A stretch of 64,000 nt of DNA from assembly GCF_900496995.4 (NCBI RefSeq), contig NC_044029.1, positions 1,612,001 to 1,676,000 of the forward strand, in the 5' to 3' direction. This document shows positions 1-12,500 of this stretch, piece by piece (position 1 is the stretch's first letter; each line of letters opens with the position of its first letter). The DNA is from Aquila chrysaetos chrysaetos (lineage: Eukaryota > Chordata > Aves > Accipitriformes > Accipitridae). The notes beneath the pieces are model-generated. The model searched no databases and was not told the DNA's origin. It worked only from the letters and a program-made list of their open reading frames with translations. The translations under genes and the position numbers were made by a program.

Positions 1-3000
1 AAGGCCACCTCATTTTTAGGGGTTTCTCATAGCTTAGTGTCCTTGTGTAGTTATAGTCTAAATATACCTGCAAGCAAACCTTTCCCTCAGTGTCTCAGAA
101 TGAGTCAGTACCTCAAGCTTCTCCTGGGCAGGACCTCACTGCAACTTCTTGTTTCTGCGGACAGACTGTGCATTAAATAAGACTGAGAGTGATGCATAAG
201 AAAAACAAAATTATATTGTTAATAGGCAGATGCCTAGGAATGCAGCCTAGTGACACATTCTGAGTGTTATTTCCAAGCAAATATTGATTGTCGTTTGTAA
301 AAAGATAGCACAAGATGTAAAGCTATCTTGAGATCATAGTCATAATTTACTGCTGTCTACTTAAAGAGAACTGGTATGACCCTTTATGCAGATACCAACC
401 ATAATGATGAATGTAGGTCTCGACCTTTGAATTTCTGTTCTTCAAATCAGTATTTCTTGTATGCATGCTTTCAATAGGTTATTAACTTTGGAGTTAACTA
501 TTCTCCTAAGTATGCTTCATTATAATTCCACTAAAGTTAATTTACAATAGTAGTAGTTTTGGCTTGCAGAAGGACCTAAAGGATTACCATTTCACCATGT
601 TGGACATCTACAGACACACACAATTAACTCTGAGAATTTTGTCTTCTCCCTTGGTTAGGTCTCATTTTATCTGAGAGTTCAGATTAGCTGACCAGGTGTT
701 TTTCAGCACTACATTTCAAAGACAGAGATTTAGCTTTGTCTGATTTAGAATAGGAATGTTCTTGAATGATGAGGGAAATTAATTTTGACCATCTGACACC
801 ATCTAGAAGAAAGGTATGAGAGCTATATGTGCCAAGCACCTCAGAAACCTGTGCATAATATAAAGCTTTTCCACTATTCTGCTCTTAAGCACTCTAGCAA
901 CTGAATGAGCATAAGCCATAAACTCCAGCCTTGATCACTCAATCACATAATATAGTTTAGTGCTCCAATGTCTAAGGTGTCACCTTCGTAGGAGTTATTG
1001 AACATGTGGTCTCAACAATTGCCCCATTAATTGTGAACAGCTAATACTGCTTCTCATTATCCTTCTGCAGCGCAGTCATAACCAAATAAGGCAGGAGGAG
1101 ACTTTAATAGACATGTGACTTCCAGTGAAATATTTTGACACCAGAGCCAATTAATACAGAAATTGGATTTGTTCAGTCCATTTCCTTCAGATTCTTGCTC
1201 CTGAGGATAATTCTCCCTGATCCTCAGGAAACTTCAACAAAACAAAAATAGACTTGAGCAGAAAGCAAACCCTTTCTTATGCTATGTATTCAAACAGGGC
1301 TTTCCTTCCAACAAAGTATCTCAGAACATCAGGCCACGGAAAATATTTCAGTAACTGACTGTCAGAAGTGCACAAGCCAAATTCTGTACACATCTTTGGT
1401 GTACAGGAGCTTCTTATCTTGTACCCAGAGAACTCCAAAGAAGTGGACAGTGCTAGGAAGATAATTAACAGAATGGTAGTATAATTTGTGAAGCAATTTT
1501 ACATTACAGTAGAGATGGTACTGCGAGATGCCCTTCTTCCTGAGTCTCACTGGTTCCCATATCAAATTCACTCAGTTTGTAAGTATAAAGTAATGATTTC
1601 TTCCAATTTAGCTCAGACTGACTGTCAAGATACTTCCTCTCCCATCTCCTGTACTATATCCACTTACAGAAACCCTGTGCTTTACGTTCTTGGCACAGAC
1701 ATTTTTGTGCAACTTTACACACCTTCAGTGCTGCCCAAGTGACCTCGTACTTCTGTAGCTTTACACCTATTCCAACACATCCATTCTCTGATGGGAACCC
1801 AAAAGGATGCAATAAGTGTATAATTCAGCCTGCAGAATACATACAACATGCTTCGGCAAGAGCTCAGCATGAATTTCAGGACAAAGCCTGAATTTGTGGA
1901 ACTGGCAACTATCAAAAACATCAACCATCTGTAAATCTGATACAGAAATCACTGAACAGAATGAATATCAATAAGGCAGTTGATGTGCCAACACTTCTAC
2001 TTACTATATCAAATATCTCCACTTTGCTCGTACTTTGTCTTTCCATCATTTCCCCTGTTGTATGTTTCTCCACCTCTTGTCAATTACTAGCAGCTACATC
2101 GTTACAATAATCAGATTATCTCCCGGCTAGTAACTGCCTCGTTCCCTTCAGAAGCTGAATGGAGAAATTATTACAAAAAAGAAAAGCTATTCTTCATTCC
2201 GGGGTAGAGCAGAAAGAACAACAAGACGGATAGCTCTAAGGGCTCCAAAGCAGGAATTAGGAAAAAATTAACTCACAATACATCACACAGCCAAGAACAG
2301 TATTTTCATTTTACCTCTGAAGGCTGAACAGGGATCATAAAGACTCAATTGTCAAGCAGGAAAATCACTGATACTGTTTATCAAGGCATTCATTTCTGGT
2401 CAGATGCCTATAATCAATAATTGTCCTCACCTACACAGGAAGGGCAGCACTCGCCGTTGTTCAGCTCCTCTCCCCCTGCTCCCAGACCCCGAGGAAGGTA
2501 TTCATATAACTTTGAGAACATGTAGCTCTTTGTTGCCTTGGACTAGATAAACCACTTGCTTACCCAAGCTAGCAACAACCTTGCACAGTTTCTGTGATGA
2601 GCTTAGATACCATGGTGACAGTAGAAACATCTAGGATGGAAGACAGAGAAATTATGAAGTTATTTTGTTGAGAACCGCTGCAGGGAAAGGTCTTAGACTT
2701 TATTCTAAGATTTGACACTGAGCTAACTATCTCGGAGTATAAAACATGCTTTTTGCAACAAAGACAAGATTATAGCCAGCTAAGAAGTTTTCAGGAAAAT
2801 TAGCCAGCACAATAAGAGAATTCAGTTTTTTTACTCTGCCAACTTAACGTAACCCAAAAACACATTCTTTTTCTCTGTTCAGATGGGGCCAGGCTAAAGA
2901 TCCAGTCAATCGGCATTCCAGGCCTGCTGTGAAATGTTATACCCATTTTTACAGACCAGTAAGCTGAGATGCACAGACAGAGTTAGTGTCAGTCAAAATA

Positions 3001-5957
3001 AGAGCTCAAGGAAGTTTTATGGTCTAATCAGTAGCCAGAAATGCTTTTGACTTTTTGGGTAAGGAGGCATATTTCACAATGTGAAGACTGGTCTATTTAT
3101 GTAGATGCACTTCTACAAGGCATCTTTTTCAGCTGCAATGCAGAAAAGCCTTTTAATTTGCATTTTACTCCATCATGCAGGATGTGATCATGATGACACT
3201 CTAAAGGTAGGAAATTAAGCATGGCCTCTCGGGTGTTTGAGTAATGCTTTTTTTGCTAATAATTATTCTTCCTGATCATAATAAAATATAAAGAAATTAT
3301 ATCATCATCGTCATTACCTTCATATCTTGATGTGTGATTTGGCTATGAACCACAGTGTTATTATTATTATTAGTTAGTATTATTAAAATTAAGAATGTTA
3401 TACCTCTAGTACTTCACAAACCACCTAGAAGTCCAGTCAAAGAGCAGGTTCCCATTGTGCAGCTCATTTTAATTATTACTAGTAGTTATTTCCGCCTACA
3501 GAAAATAACATCTCTTACACGAAGGTCTCCCACCGCACAAGCAGAATTTGCTACCCCACAGGCGATCTGGGACCTCCTTTCCCTGGAATCCAGAGGAATT
3601 AATATCCATCCAAGGCATTTAGTGTCAGCCTACCTTTGATACTTCGCAGATTTCTGTCTAGTAATTAAGGATGAAAGAAGCTGGTGTCCCTCACTGAACC
3701 CAGCTGTATTGGAGAACTTGCTGAGAACTATTGTTAGGAAGAGGAATGAGGTATTCTTTCCCTATAGTGACATGGCAAAAATAGTCTACCAAACCAGCCA
3801 GTGATCCTAGGTAAACAATAAGATCCTAAATTAAAGGACAGCAAATAAAGCGAGGATAAGCAAAGCATTACTATTCATGGACTTGCCTACTCATCAAAGC
3901 ATGGATGGATGCAGTTATGTCAATATAAGTATGTGCAGAATGTATGGTATGGTGTATCTAGATACCTCTCTTACATCACCCATACTAGGAGCTGTACTGT
4001 CACAACTATTTTGCATTAAAATATCACCTTGCTGACAGAGAAAGAGTATAATAAATGCTGTGCAGCTGGAGCTAAATGTGGTATTTTTCTTCTGAAGTTC
4101 AGCTGCCCAGTGACCTACCCCATGCCATCTACTCTTTTCAGGGTGGGTTTTTTTTTTTCTCCATGTTGCTATGTGACCGTTGGCCAATTGGCAAGGAGAG
4201 GAAAGAATTATCTGGAAATTTAAAATATTAAATCTGCAGTGGTTAGAAAGGATTTTTTCCTCCAACAGAGATTAAAAAAAAGTGTGTGCAATCTGGCTGC
4301 ATCTGAATGCCAAAAGAAATATGACAGCTCTTAATGCCTGGGAAAGGCTTTTTAAAAAAAATGGATTCATTTATTTCTTTTTCTCTCTATTTTTTTTTTT
4401 TTTAAAGTCTCGTTTCTTAAGGAAACAAGGCTTAGGAAATCACACTCTGTCTGCCAAACTTTTTCAGTAACTTTTGAACCTGTTGCAATTCCTGAACCAA
4501 TTCCAACCTAATCTGATCAAGGGCTAAAGGGCTCAAAAACTTATGTCCTCACATTGTGAAAATCAGGGAATGTAAAAAGGAAAAAGATCAAAATTAGGAC
4601 GTCTGTGGTTGGAAAGGCTGAAGCAAAACCTCAAGCTATGCATTATGTTTGCTGTAGCCAGGCGATCAGCATATGCGTCTCCAAATTTATCATGATACCT
4701 GCTTTTCATAGTCATGGGTCTTGGGGTGGCACATGGGCAGCGTAGGAGCAGAACTATGGCTTTGCAGTGATGGGTACATGGGAGAAGATACAGGAATGCC
4801 GTACCCAGGTACCGAGGCTGCTTTAGTTCTGCTGCTTGTGGAATAACTTCACTTATTTTCTGCTTTCACCTCCTGCCTGGCACTCTTCCTTTCCCAGAAT
4901 AAAATAAATAATTCACTATCATTCTCATCGCAATAGGTCTGTTCTGGTTCATGTTTAAGAGCAGGAAACGAGAAGTCTCAAGGAAATACGAGCTCTTTGA
5001 CTAAAAGAACAAATTAGGCTGAATTAATGAGAATGGATTCATCTATTGAACTCTGAGAGGAGCTGTTCTTGACAGGACAGACTTCCCTGCCCCTTTAAAT
5101 TTCCTTTTCTCTCTCCTCTTTCTCTTCTGGCTAATCCTTGTGAAACTGTTTCTCTGGTTTCTGTCTTTTTTTTTCTTATAACTGCCTTGCCAATTCACTC
5201 TCACCCCAGGACCACTGCTCTCTCTGTATTGCCCCCTCTGCCATCCCATTATAGGGAAGATCTAGAGAAGCAAAGATAGTTATTTTGCCAATTTCCCATG
5301 GCTCTTGTTCATTGGACGTGGTTTTGCAACCATGAAATACTGTTTTAATAAAGTTCAAGAGGGGAAACCATTGGCACTAAAAATGAATATGTACTTTTGG
5401 CAGAATCTTTTATCTTCAAGGTAATAGAGGAGGGAATTTCTGGAGGAGACTTGATTACTACTGGGACAGAGGGTGGTAAATTGACTTCAGATATGGGATA
5501 CTTCTAAGGTGCTAATATTTGTTCCTTAGCTCCAGATAAATACATGTACAAATGTCCTTTTTGCATTGTTTTCTTCATTCCTGGTACTTTTTTCTTGCAC
5601 CTACTTTGAGTTTAAATGCAGCTTTCTTCACAGGATAACCCTTATCAGGGCTGTTTTTTTTTTTTCTAGACAAGATCGTAAACCCTAGTTCACCGATCAA
5701 AGCCCAAGAAACACGAATTTCAAATGCCACACGCCTGCTAACAAAGTTGAACAAGAAACTTAAATTTACTGGTTTTAAGTGATCAGTGCTGTTTTAATTA
5801 TCTGTGTAAGGATCATCCATCATTGAAACATTTACAAATTACTTTTTTTTTTGTTTGAAGACTTCAGTCTGAAACCATTCTGGTTTTGAAAAAACAATAG
5901 TAGCACTTTTTTTTTTAACCGAAAAAAAAAATAAAATTGAAAGCGTTCTAATAAATT
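1..5957. other. AT-rich region without recognised gene (possible CNOT4 intron 1)
   Basis: I see no exon, RNA gene or clear transposon here. Open frames on both strands are short and resemble nothing known. Simple-sequence pieces include an ATT-rich patch near 3357-3385 and T runs near 4150, 4390 and 5655. In mammals CNOT4 lies head to head with NUP205 and has a non-coding first exon and a long first intron, so this stretch could be that intron read on the minus strand. That rests on gene order and the candidate minus-strand donor at 5960, not on coding sequence. Confidence 0.4.
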
Positions 5958-5960
5958 TAC

Positions 5961-6500
5961 CTCCCGGTGCAGTGTCCTCAGGCGTTTTGCCTGATTCAGT
6001 GAACACGGGTGAGAGGGCAGGGCTGGGAAGGAAAGCCTCCCCTCAGCCTGGCACGGAGAAGGAGGGGGGAGAAGACAAACCGCAGGGCGCCGAGGCGATG
6101 CCTTATTTACAGCGGAGGAGCGGACGCGGGACTGCGGAACGCCGGCGCTCTGCCTGGCCCGCAGCCACCTCGAAAAGCCTCGAACACCCACGCGAAGCCG
6201 GCCCGCGCACGATCGCTCCGTGACCGGCGGCCGCCCAGCCCGCCGCCGGGGGCTCCGCGCCCCTCCCAGCGACCACAACTCCCGTCAGCCCGCGGAGCGG
6301 AGCAGGGCCCGCCGCGCCGGCCTGCCCCGGCCGCCGGCCCGCCCCTCGGCGAGGAAACGGCCATCTAGTTAACGTTCGCCGGCTGGGCCGCCTCAAAGCG
6401 GGGAACGGCGGGGAAGCCGCGGGACCCCCCTCCCGTCCTCCGCGGCGGGGCGCTGCCCCCCCGCTCCCCGGGAGGCGCCGCCGCGGGCAGCCCGGGCTGT
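5961..6500 (-). other. Candidate minus-strand non-coding first exon (CNOT4 by gene order)
   Basis: Read on the minus strand, the island ends in CACTGCACCGGGAG followed by GTAAAT, a good splice donor at 5960-5955. This sits exactly at the edge of the CpG-rich sequence, where a first exon of a divergent transcript would end. The right-hand limit (transcription start) is a guess. No CNOT4 coding sequence is visible, as expected if exon 1 is untranslated. It could equally be an unrelated divergent transcript. Confidence 0.3.
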
Positions 6501-6549
6501 CGGCGGGCCTTCCTCGGGCGGCGGCGCCGCCATCGCGCCTCCCTCTCGC

Positions 6550-6561
6550 CAAGATGGCGGC
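6550..6561 (+). promoter_or_regulatory. YY1-like motif overlapping the NUP205 start codon
   Basis: CAAGATGGCGGC matches the YY1 consensus AAGATGGCGGC and contains the initiator ATG. It also gives a good Kozak context (A at -3, G at +4). YY1 sites at this position are common in TATA-less housekeeping promoters, where they help set the start site. A mirrored copy on the minus strand lies about 20 bp upstream at 6526-6535. Confidence 0.6.
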
Positions 6562-6581
6562 GCCGTTGGCGGTAAATTCGG
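6554..6581 (+). CDS. NUP205: NUP205 exon 1 (coding part)
   Basis: Encodes MAAPLAVNS plus the first base of codon 10 and ends at G|GTAAGAG. The start is fixed by the match to the mammalian N-terminus (MATPLAVNS) and the strong Kozak context. It lies inside the CpG island; the 5' UTR limit is not visible. Confidence 0.95.
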
Positions 6582-9500
6582 GTAAGAGGAACCCGGGCGC
6601 GGGGCCGCGGCTCTCCGTTCTCCTCCGCGGCGGTGCGCGCTCCGTCGTCTTCCCCGCCGGTCCCGCGCCCTTCTCTCCTCAGAGAGCCGCGGGCGTGAGG
6701 AGGCGGCGCGGGGCGGCGGGCCGGGCGGTGGGGAGCGCGGCCTCCGGTGGGGGCCTCCTCCCCCGCGGGGGCACCCGGGGCCCGCGGGTCGGGCACAGGC
6801 GATGGAGCTCCGCGGTCAGAGCTGCCGCCGTGCCTGGCCGGTCCCGGCGGGGAGTGCGTGAAGCTGGCGGCGTGGGGTGGCAAAGGCCAGCTCGGTTCGA
6901 GAGGGCTGTGGTAACTGGGTGCACGTGTGGTTAAGCATCGCTTCTGGATTGCGCTCCTCTCTCAATGCTGTGTGCAGTAAAAGGGAAAGGAAGAAGGACG
7001 TCCTGAGTTTTGCTCCGTGCTGCACAAGGAGTCTGGAGATGTTGAGCTGGTTCCTCTTGCGTTGAGTGTTGCTAAGGATTAGGAGTATCAGGAACACCCG
7101 TAGTCCTTTCGGAGCCTGTCACAAGGAGCAGTTTTAGGTTACCGAGGCAGCGCTTATCCGGTATGACTGGGGAGTAAGTCTAATACAAAAGGAAGTGACT
7201 AGATAATCAGAGAATAACTTCGGAGGTCACTTGGCCCAGCACTCCTTCTCTTCCCCTCCTTAAAGCAAGGCCCGCTCAATCAGGTGGCTCAGGGCCTTAT
7301 CTAGACTAGTTTTGAATACTCGTGAGGATGAAGATCCTCCCAAAGGCTTCACTGGGCCTCTGTTCCAAAGTGTGGCCACCCTCACAGTAATTATTTCTTT
7401 TTTCCTGATGGCTAATTGGAAGTTTTGGTATTGCATCTTGTTGCTGCTCATCTTCTCCTGGGGTACCTTTGTCTCTCTTTTCTGCGTATAGTGCCATTCA
7501 GTAGTTGAAGATGACAAATCTCCCATCCCTCTTCAGTCTTCTTCTCGTAAGACTGAACAAGGTCAGTTCTTTTAGCCTCTCCTCATTCATCCTGTTCTCT
7601 GGCTCTCTGTTTCAGTGTCTTGCTCTGGGGAGCCCAAAACTGGGCACGGTACTGGAGTGAAGGACTCTCAGAGATCCCTAAATAATCACTTCCTTACACC
7701 TGTTGGCTGCAACTCTGTTAATACAGCCCGGTGCATCGAGGCCTTCTTTGCTATGAGGATGTGCTGCTGGCTAGTGTTCAGCTTCCCGTCCACCAGGACA
7801 CTTGGGTGTTTTTCTGTAAAGCTGCTTTCTAGCTGCTTGGTCCCCAGCCTGTACTGTTGCATGGAGTTATTCTGTCTCAGGTGCAAAATGTTGCATTTGC
7901 ATTGTTGAGATTCATTAGGTTAATACAGGGAGAATGGAGACCCTCTGAAAAGCAGTTGTGACTGGAATATGGGCATGGCCAAAAGGTCTGTAACTAAGGT
8001 GGGTGGTGTGTGTCATAGTGACTAGTTAATAAAATTAAAAGCTCCATTCCTGTGTCAAGCAAGGAGTAAATCTTACAGAGAAGATAGTTTGATCTAATTG
8101 AATCAATTGCATCCCTGCCCCCTCACAGAAAAGCAGTAATAAAGCAAAGATCCTTCATTGAAATGTGGCTTGGTTAAAGTGAAAATTGGAGTAGTTCAAA
8201 TGAGACTATGCTTTATTGTATGGATTACATGGCCAGAGATTCTGTAGTCTTATAACTTAAAAAAAAAAAAATAGGAGAAGAAGGAGTTTTGTACATGAAA
8301 GCTTAGATAAAAATGAAAGCAGATGTGGCACTAGAACTAATGAAGATTTTGCCTTGGGTTATAGTATATTGTTTGTGGGGACAGATATAGCATGGTTAAG
8401 TCTATAAGTTGGCAAAAAGTTCGGGCATAAGCGTCAACTGCTATTGTTGCTAAAAGAAGCGACCCAGCCTGTCCTTCCTTGCTGCCCCAGATGGGACGCT
8501 AAAACTAAAACTGTAATAATAATAGAAACAGCATAAGTGGGAAAAAGTCAGCATGGTTGCTAAAGTCCAACCTTTTTTTCCATCCCAGTTGCTTAATTCC
8601 TTTCTCTGCAATACTTGCATCTTTGTGCTAGCATAGCTTGTGCCATCACAGAGCAAACTGCGTTGTAGATGTGATCCTGCTGAAAATAAACTCTTTTTTT
8701 GGATTAGTTTTCAGTTAGAAAAGTTAGATTCTTTATTTGTTTTAATGCCTTACAGTACATGTATTTGGGTTGGTGCAAAGCAATGATGTTGCAGGGACAA
8801 GAGTAAACAAACGGGCCAGGAAAATAGTTGAACAGCTTTTGGCAGGCATTGTGGATTGCTGCTGGTGTTTATTGGACTCGCTAATTTAATAAGAGTGAAA
8901 AGACCATTTCAAGTGGAAGTAAATCTCTGAACTCTGAAGTTATGTGGGAGAGCCAGTTACAGTCTGGAGTGTGAAATTATTTTTAGTGAATTTGTCTAGG
9001 CAGGGGTAACATTGTATGATTAAAACACTGTGATGCTTAAAAAGGACAGAGGATTTGTCCTTTTTTACAGGCTGTCCTCTCGGATACAGCTCTACTGGCA
9101 CTGCTAGTTGTGTTGTAAATGACTATAGTTATTGTTAGTGCTGAGTTTGGGGTGAGAGGGTTTGTTTTGTTTTTATTCTTGTTTTGTGTGGTTTATTCCT
9201 TTGCAACAGAATAAAACTGACAAAGTTTTACTTGGTTTGCCGCTTCCAAGACACCTCAGGTAGTGGTAAAACTGACCAAAACCAGGGGTCTCGCTCTGAG
9301 ACCTGCTCTTGTCTCCATGCTCACTTGCTACACTTTGACTTGGCTTACGCTGCCTTTATTATTCAGGGTATACACGTAGCATTTTGCATTATTTTGAGGT
9401 GATGTCTTGATTGTATGAAAAAGAGGGGCATCTTCACAGCAGAGTAGCTACCTCTTGCTTGCTGTCTTAATGTAAGCAGCCTGGTCAAGAAGAGGTGCAG

Positions 9501-12500
9501 ATATGTTTGACTTTGATGCACCTAGTCAGGTTTACCTTAAAGGTTGGAGCTAGTCAGAGCAAGCTACGTGAAGATAAAATGTTGCCTCTGTACTTCATTT
9601 TATACCACAGTGTTAACTTGTACTTTAAAAAGAAGTGGGGGGGGAAGTTAAGCCAGTTTTAGGTGAAATGCTAGTATCTTTTGTATGTAGGCTACTCTGC
9701 AAGGCATAGTTCTATTTTATCATTTCTCCAGAAACAGCCAGTTTCAGAGGTCTCTGCTGTTCACTGCCCACTTGTTCTTTCCCTCTGTGCTTCAGGCATT
9801 GCTCTTTCATTCTTTCAGTTGTTTTATGATTAGCAGGGCTACTTTGTAACCTCTGTTGATGAAATACTCTGATTTTTAAAAACAAGAATGGAAGAACTCT
9901 GGAAAATGTTGCTTCCTCCCCTTCTTTAATTTGGATCATTTGACTAACATGACTTATAGTGGAGTCCATCAGAGTTAATGAAGCAGGCATGTGTACTGTT
10001 GGGAACAAGTGGCTCTGAATGAATGAGAGCAGCAACTTCTTAAAGTAGCTTTTCCACTAGCAAAATTGTAGCATGCAAAAACCACCGCTAGCTTATAATA
10101 TCTTTGGGTCAGGGACTATCTCAGTAGATGCTCAGAAACACATAACCGTACCTGCAATCAGGCAGTGGGTGTTACGTGGTAGCTTGCAGGCAAACAATAA
10201 AATTGGTAATAAATTTAGCTGGTATGTTTAGCAGTGACTTGTGGTGTGTAGAATCTGAAATTTTCACAAATACAAATGGTATTTAGCAAGGGAAACATTT
10301 TGGTACTTTTGTTTAATGTGGGTCTTAAAATTTTTAGTTTTTTTTTAAATAGGATGTTAATACTAGGAGGTAAGGATAATTTTCCATCTCTAAGGTTTTC
10401 AGTTTAGACAATGATTCTGGCTGAAGTCTGAAGGCTAGTTTGGTATACTGTTTTCATGAGATCTGATGATAAGGAAACTTCTATTGCAGTCTTCATGCTA
10501 CAGACTTTGGGTTCTGAATGATACAACTTCTAGTGAGGAAGAGGTTGTTCAGCTGTACTAGTAAATTCAGATTTGAAATATGGAAAGGAAACTTCAGTGT
10601 TGAGGAAGAAGAGAGATTGTATTTCTAGAGCAGGGTCAGACTTCTCTTATATAATATATTTGTGCTTGCTAGCTTCCAGAAATAATCTGGTCTCTTCTAA
10701 ACATAGTCAGGTAATTATTTATATTGATCTGTCTATCTCTAGTAAAGGAAATTCATATCTTTATGAAGCTCTTGTACGGAATGTTAGCAGCAAGTGTTTC
10801 TCAGGGATTGAAAGTACTTGTATTTATTTATTTTTTAAATTAAAATGAGAAATGAAAATATGAGAGGAAGTATCCTTACACTTAGGATTTTTGTTTCTTA
10901 TGGAATGTTGCCTTTAATCTTACATTTTTGGTTTTTAATTTATTTTATTCTACGCAGACTGATGCAATGGTGTGACAAATTCTGATAGCACTACTGTTCA
11001 TTTTCAGTCCCTCATATATTAGGTATTTTTTTGTTTGGGATTTTTCTGTCAAAAATGGAGAACAGGAAGCCTGCCTTGCCAAGTTCCATTCAGATTCAAG
11101 GTCTGCTGTCCAGTTCTTAGTTATCCTTTAATCTTACCAAATTGTATGGAATTTCTTAGGCGTATAAGGATGAAAGATTACAGAGCTTAAGGTGACTTTC
11201 AGTCGCCAGAACTTAGCTGCATACATCATCTTTTCTGCTTTTCTAGCTCCCTAAATGCAATTAGGTTTTATATCAGACCACTGTTGTTATTTTTTTTGTG
11301 CCTTAAGAAAGGAAAATAAGCTTTGCTTAATGGGCATAAGTTTATACTGTCAAGCAGAGACTAACAGTAAGTTTAAAAAGTCTACTTATTGAAAATAGTG
11401 TATAAATAATTTGTTTTCTTTCTTTCTCCATTTCAAATATATTGTTTTATTTCTTCTTTTAGCTGCCAGCTTGTGGGGTCCATATAAGGACATATGGCAG
11501 ACTGTAATGAATGCCATTTGGAAAAGGCAACCTGAAGCTATTCATCGCCTCGACCAGGTTTTAAAGAAACACAAATCTGACTTCATTTCTCTCTTCAGAA
11601 ATCCGGTACTGGACTAATCCTCTCTTGTGGAATGAGTTGGAGAGCTGATGATTTACTCTGTCTCATATTGTTGTGTTACATACCATTTAGGCCCTGACCA
11701 TTCTTCTCATTCTACGTTTTTACAGTACATAACACAAATGTGTTATAGCAATCTTGTTCTGCTGTAAGAACACAAATAACTTGAATAATACGTATTATTT
11801 TGTGTCTTGCACAGGATAATTTTATGTATAACGTATTTTTTTTTCTCTCATTATTTGAATGCTATTTTGAAAGGAATAGTAAAAGTATCTGATGATCCAT
11901 CAGGGTCGTGGTTTAACCCTAGCCAGCAACTAAGCACCAAGCAGCTGCTTACTCACTTGCCCCCCCACCCGGTGGGATGGGGGAGAAAATCGGGAAAGGA
12001 AGTAAAACTCGTGAGTTGACATAAGAACAGTTTACTAGAACAGAAAAGAAGAAACTAATAATGATAATGATAACACTAATAAAATGACAACAGTAATAAT
12101 AAAAGGATTGGAATATACAAATGATGCACAATGCAATTGCTCACCACCTGCAGATTGATGCCCAGTTAGTCCCCGAGCAGCGATCACCCCCAGGCCAACT
12201 CCCCCCAGTTTATATACTGGACATGACATCACACACTATGGAATATCCCTTTGGCCAGTTTGGGTCAGCTGTCCTGGCTGAGCCTCCCAACTTCTTGTGC
12301 CCGTCCAGCCTTCTTGCTGGCTGGGCAAGAGAAGCTGAAAAATCCTTGACTTTAGACTAAACATTACTTAGCAACAACTAAAAACATCAGTGTTATCAAC
12401 ATTCTTCTCATACCTAACTCAAAAACATAGGACTATATCAGCTACTAGGAAGGCAATTTATTCTATCCCAGCTGAAATCAGGACAATCAGTCAAGTATTA

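Larger units (their letters stand above)
5960..6900. promoter_or_regulatory. CpG island, likely bidirectional promoter of NUP205 and an upstream minus-strand gene
   Basis: Composition changes sharply from AT-rich to very GC- and CpG-rich at about 5960 and returns to average by about 6900. There is no TATA box at a useful position. Visible motifs are a ZNF143-like site at 6272-6290 (ACCACAACTCCCGTCAGCC), a YY1-like motif on the minus strand at 6526-6535 and another on the plus strand at 6550-6561 overlapping the NUP205 ATG. This is the usual architecture of a housekeeping bidirectional promoter. In mammals the partner is CNOT4; here that is inference. Long open frames on both strands in the island are a by-product of its GC content. 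Confidence 0.75.

Noticed and set aside
3915..4265. 116-codon minus-strand open frame in the upstream region
   Set aside because: No similarity to CNOT4 or any family I know and no splice context; likely chance.
6009..6934. Long open frames of 80-170 codons on both strands in the first CpG island
   Set aside because: They are Pro/Arg/Gly/Ala-rich, overlap in several frames on both strands, and follow from few stop codons in GC-rich DNA. None resembles a known protein.
9712..10035. 107-codon minus-strand open frame in intron 1
   Set aside because: No domain, no promoter or poly(A) context, and no recognisable similarity.
12035..12360. Open frames in the intron 2 LTR
   Set aside because: LTRs of this kind are non-coding; the frames are short and shared only as LTR sequence.
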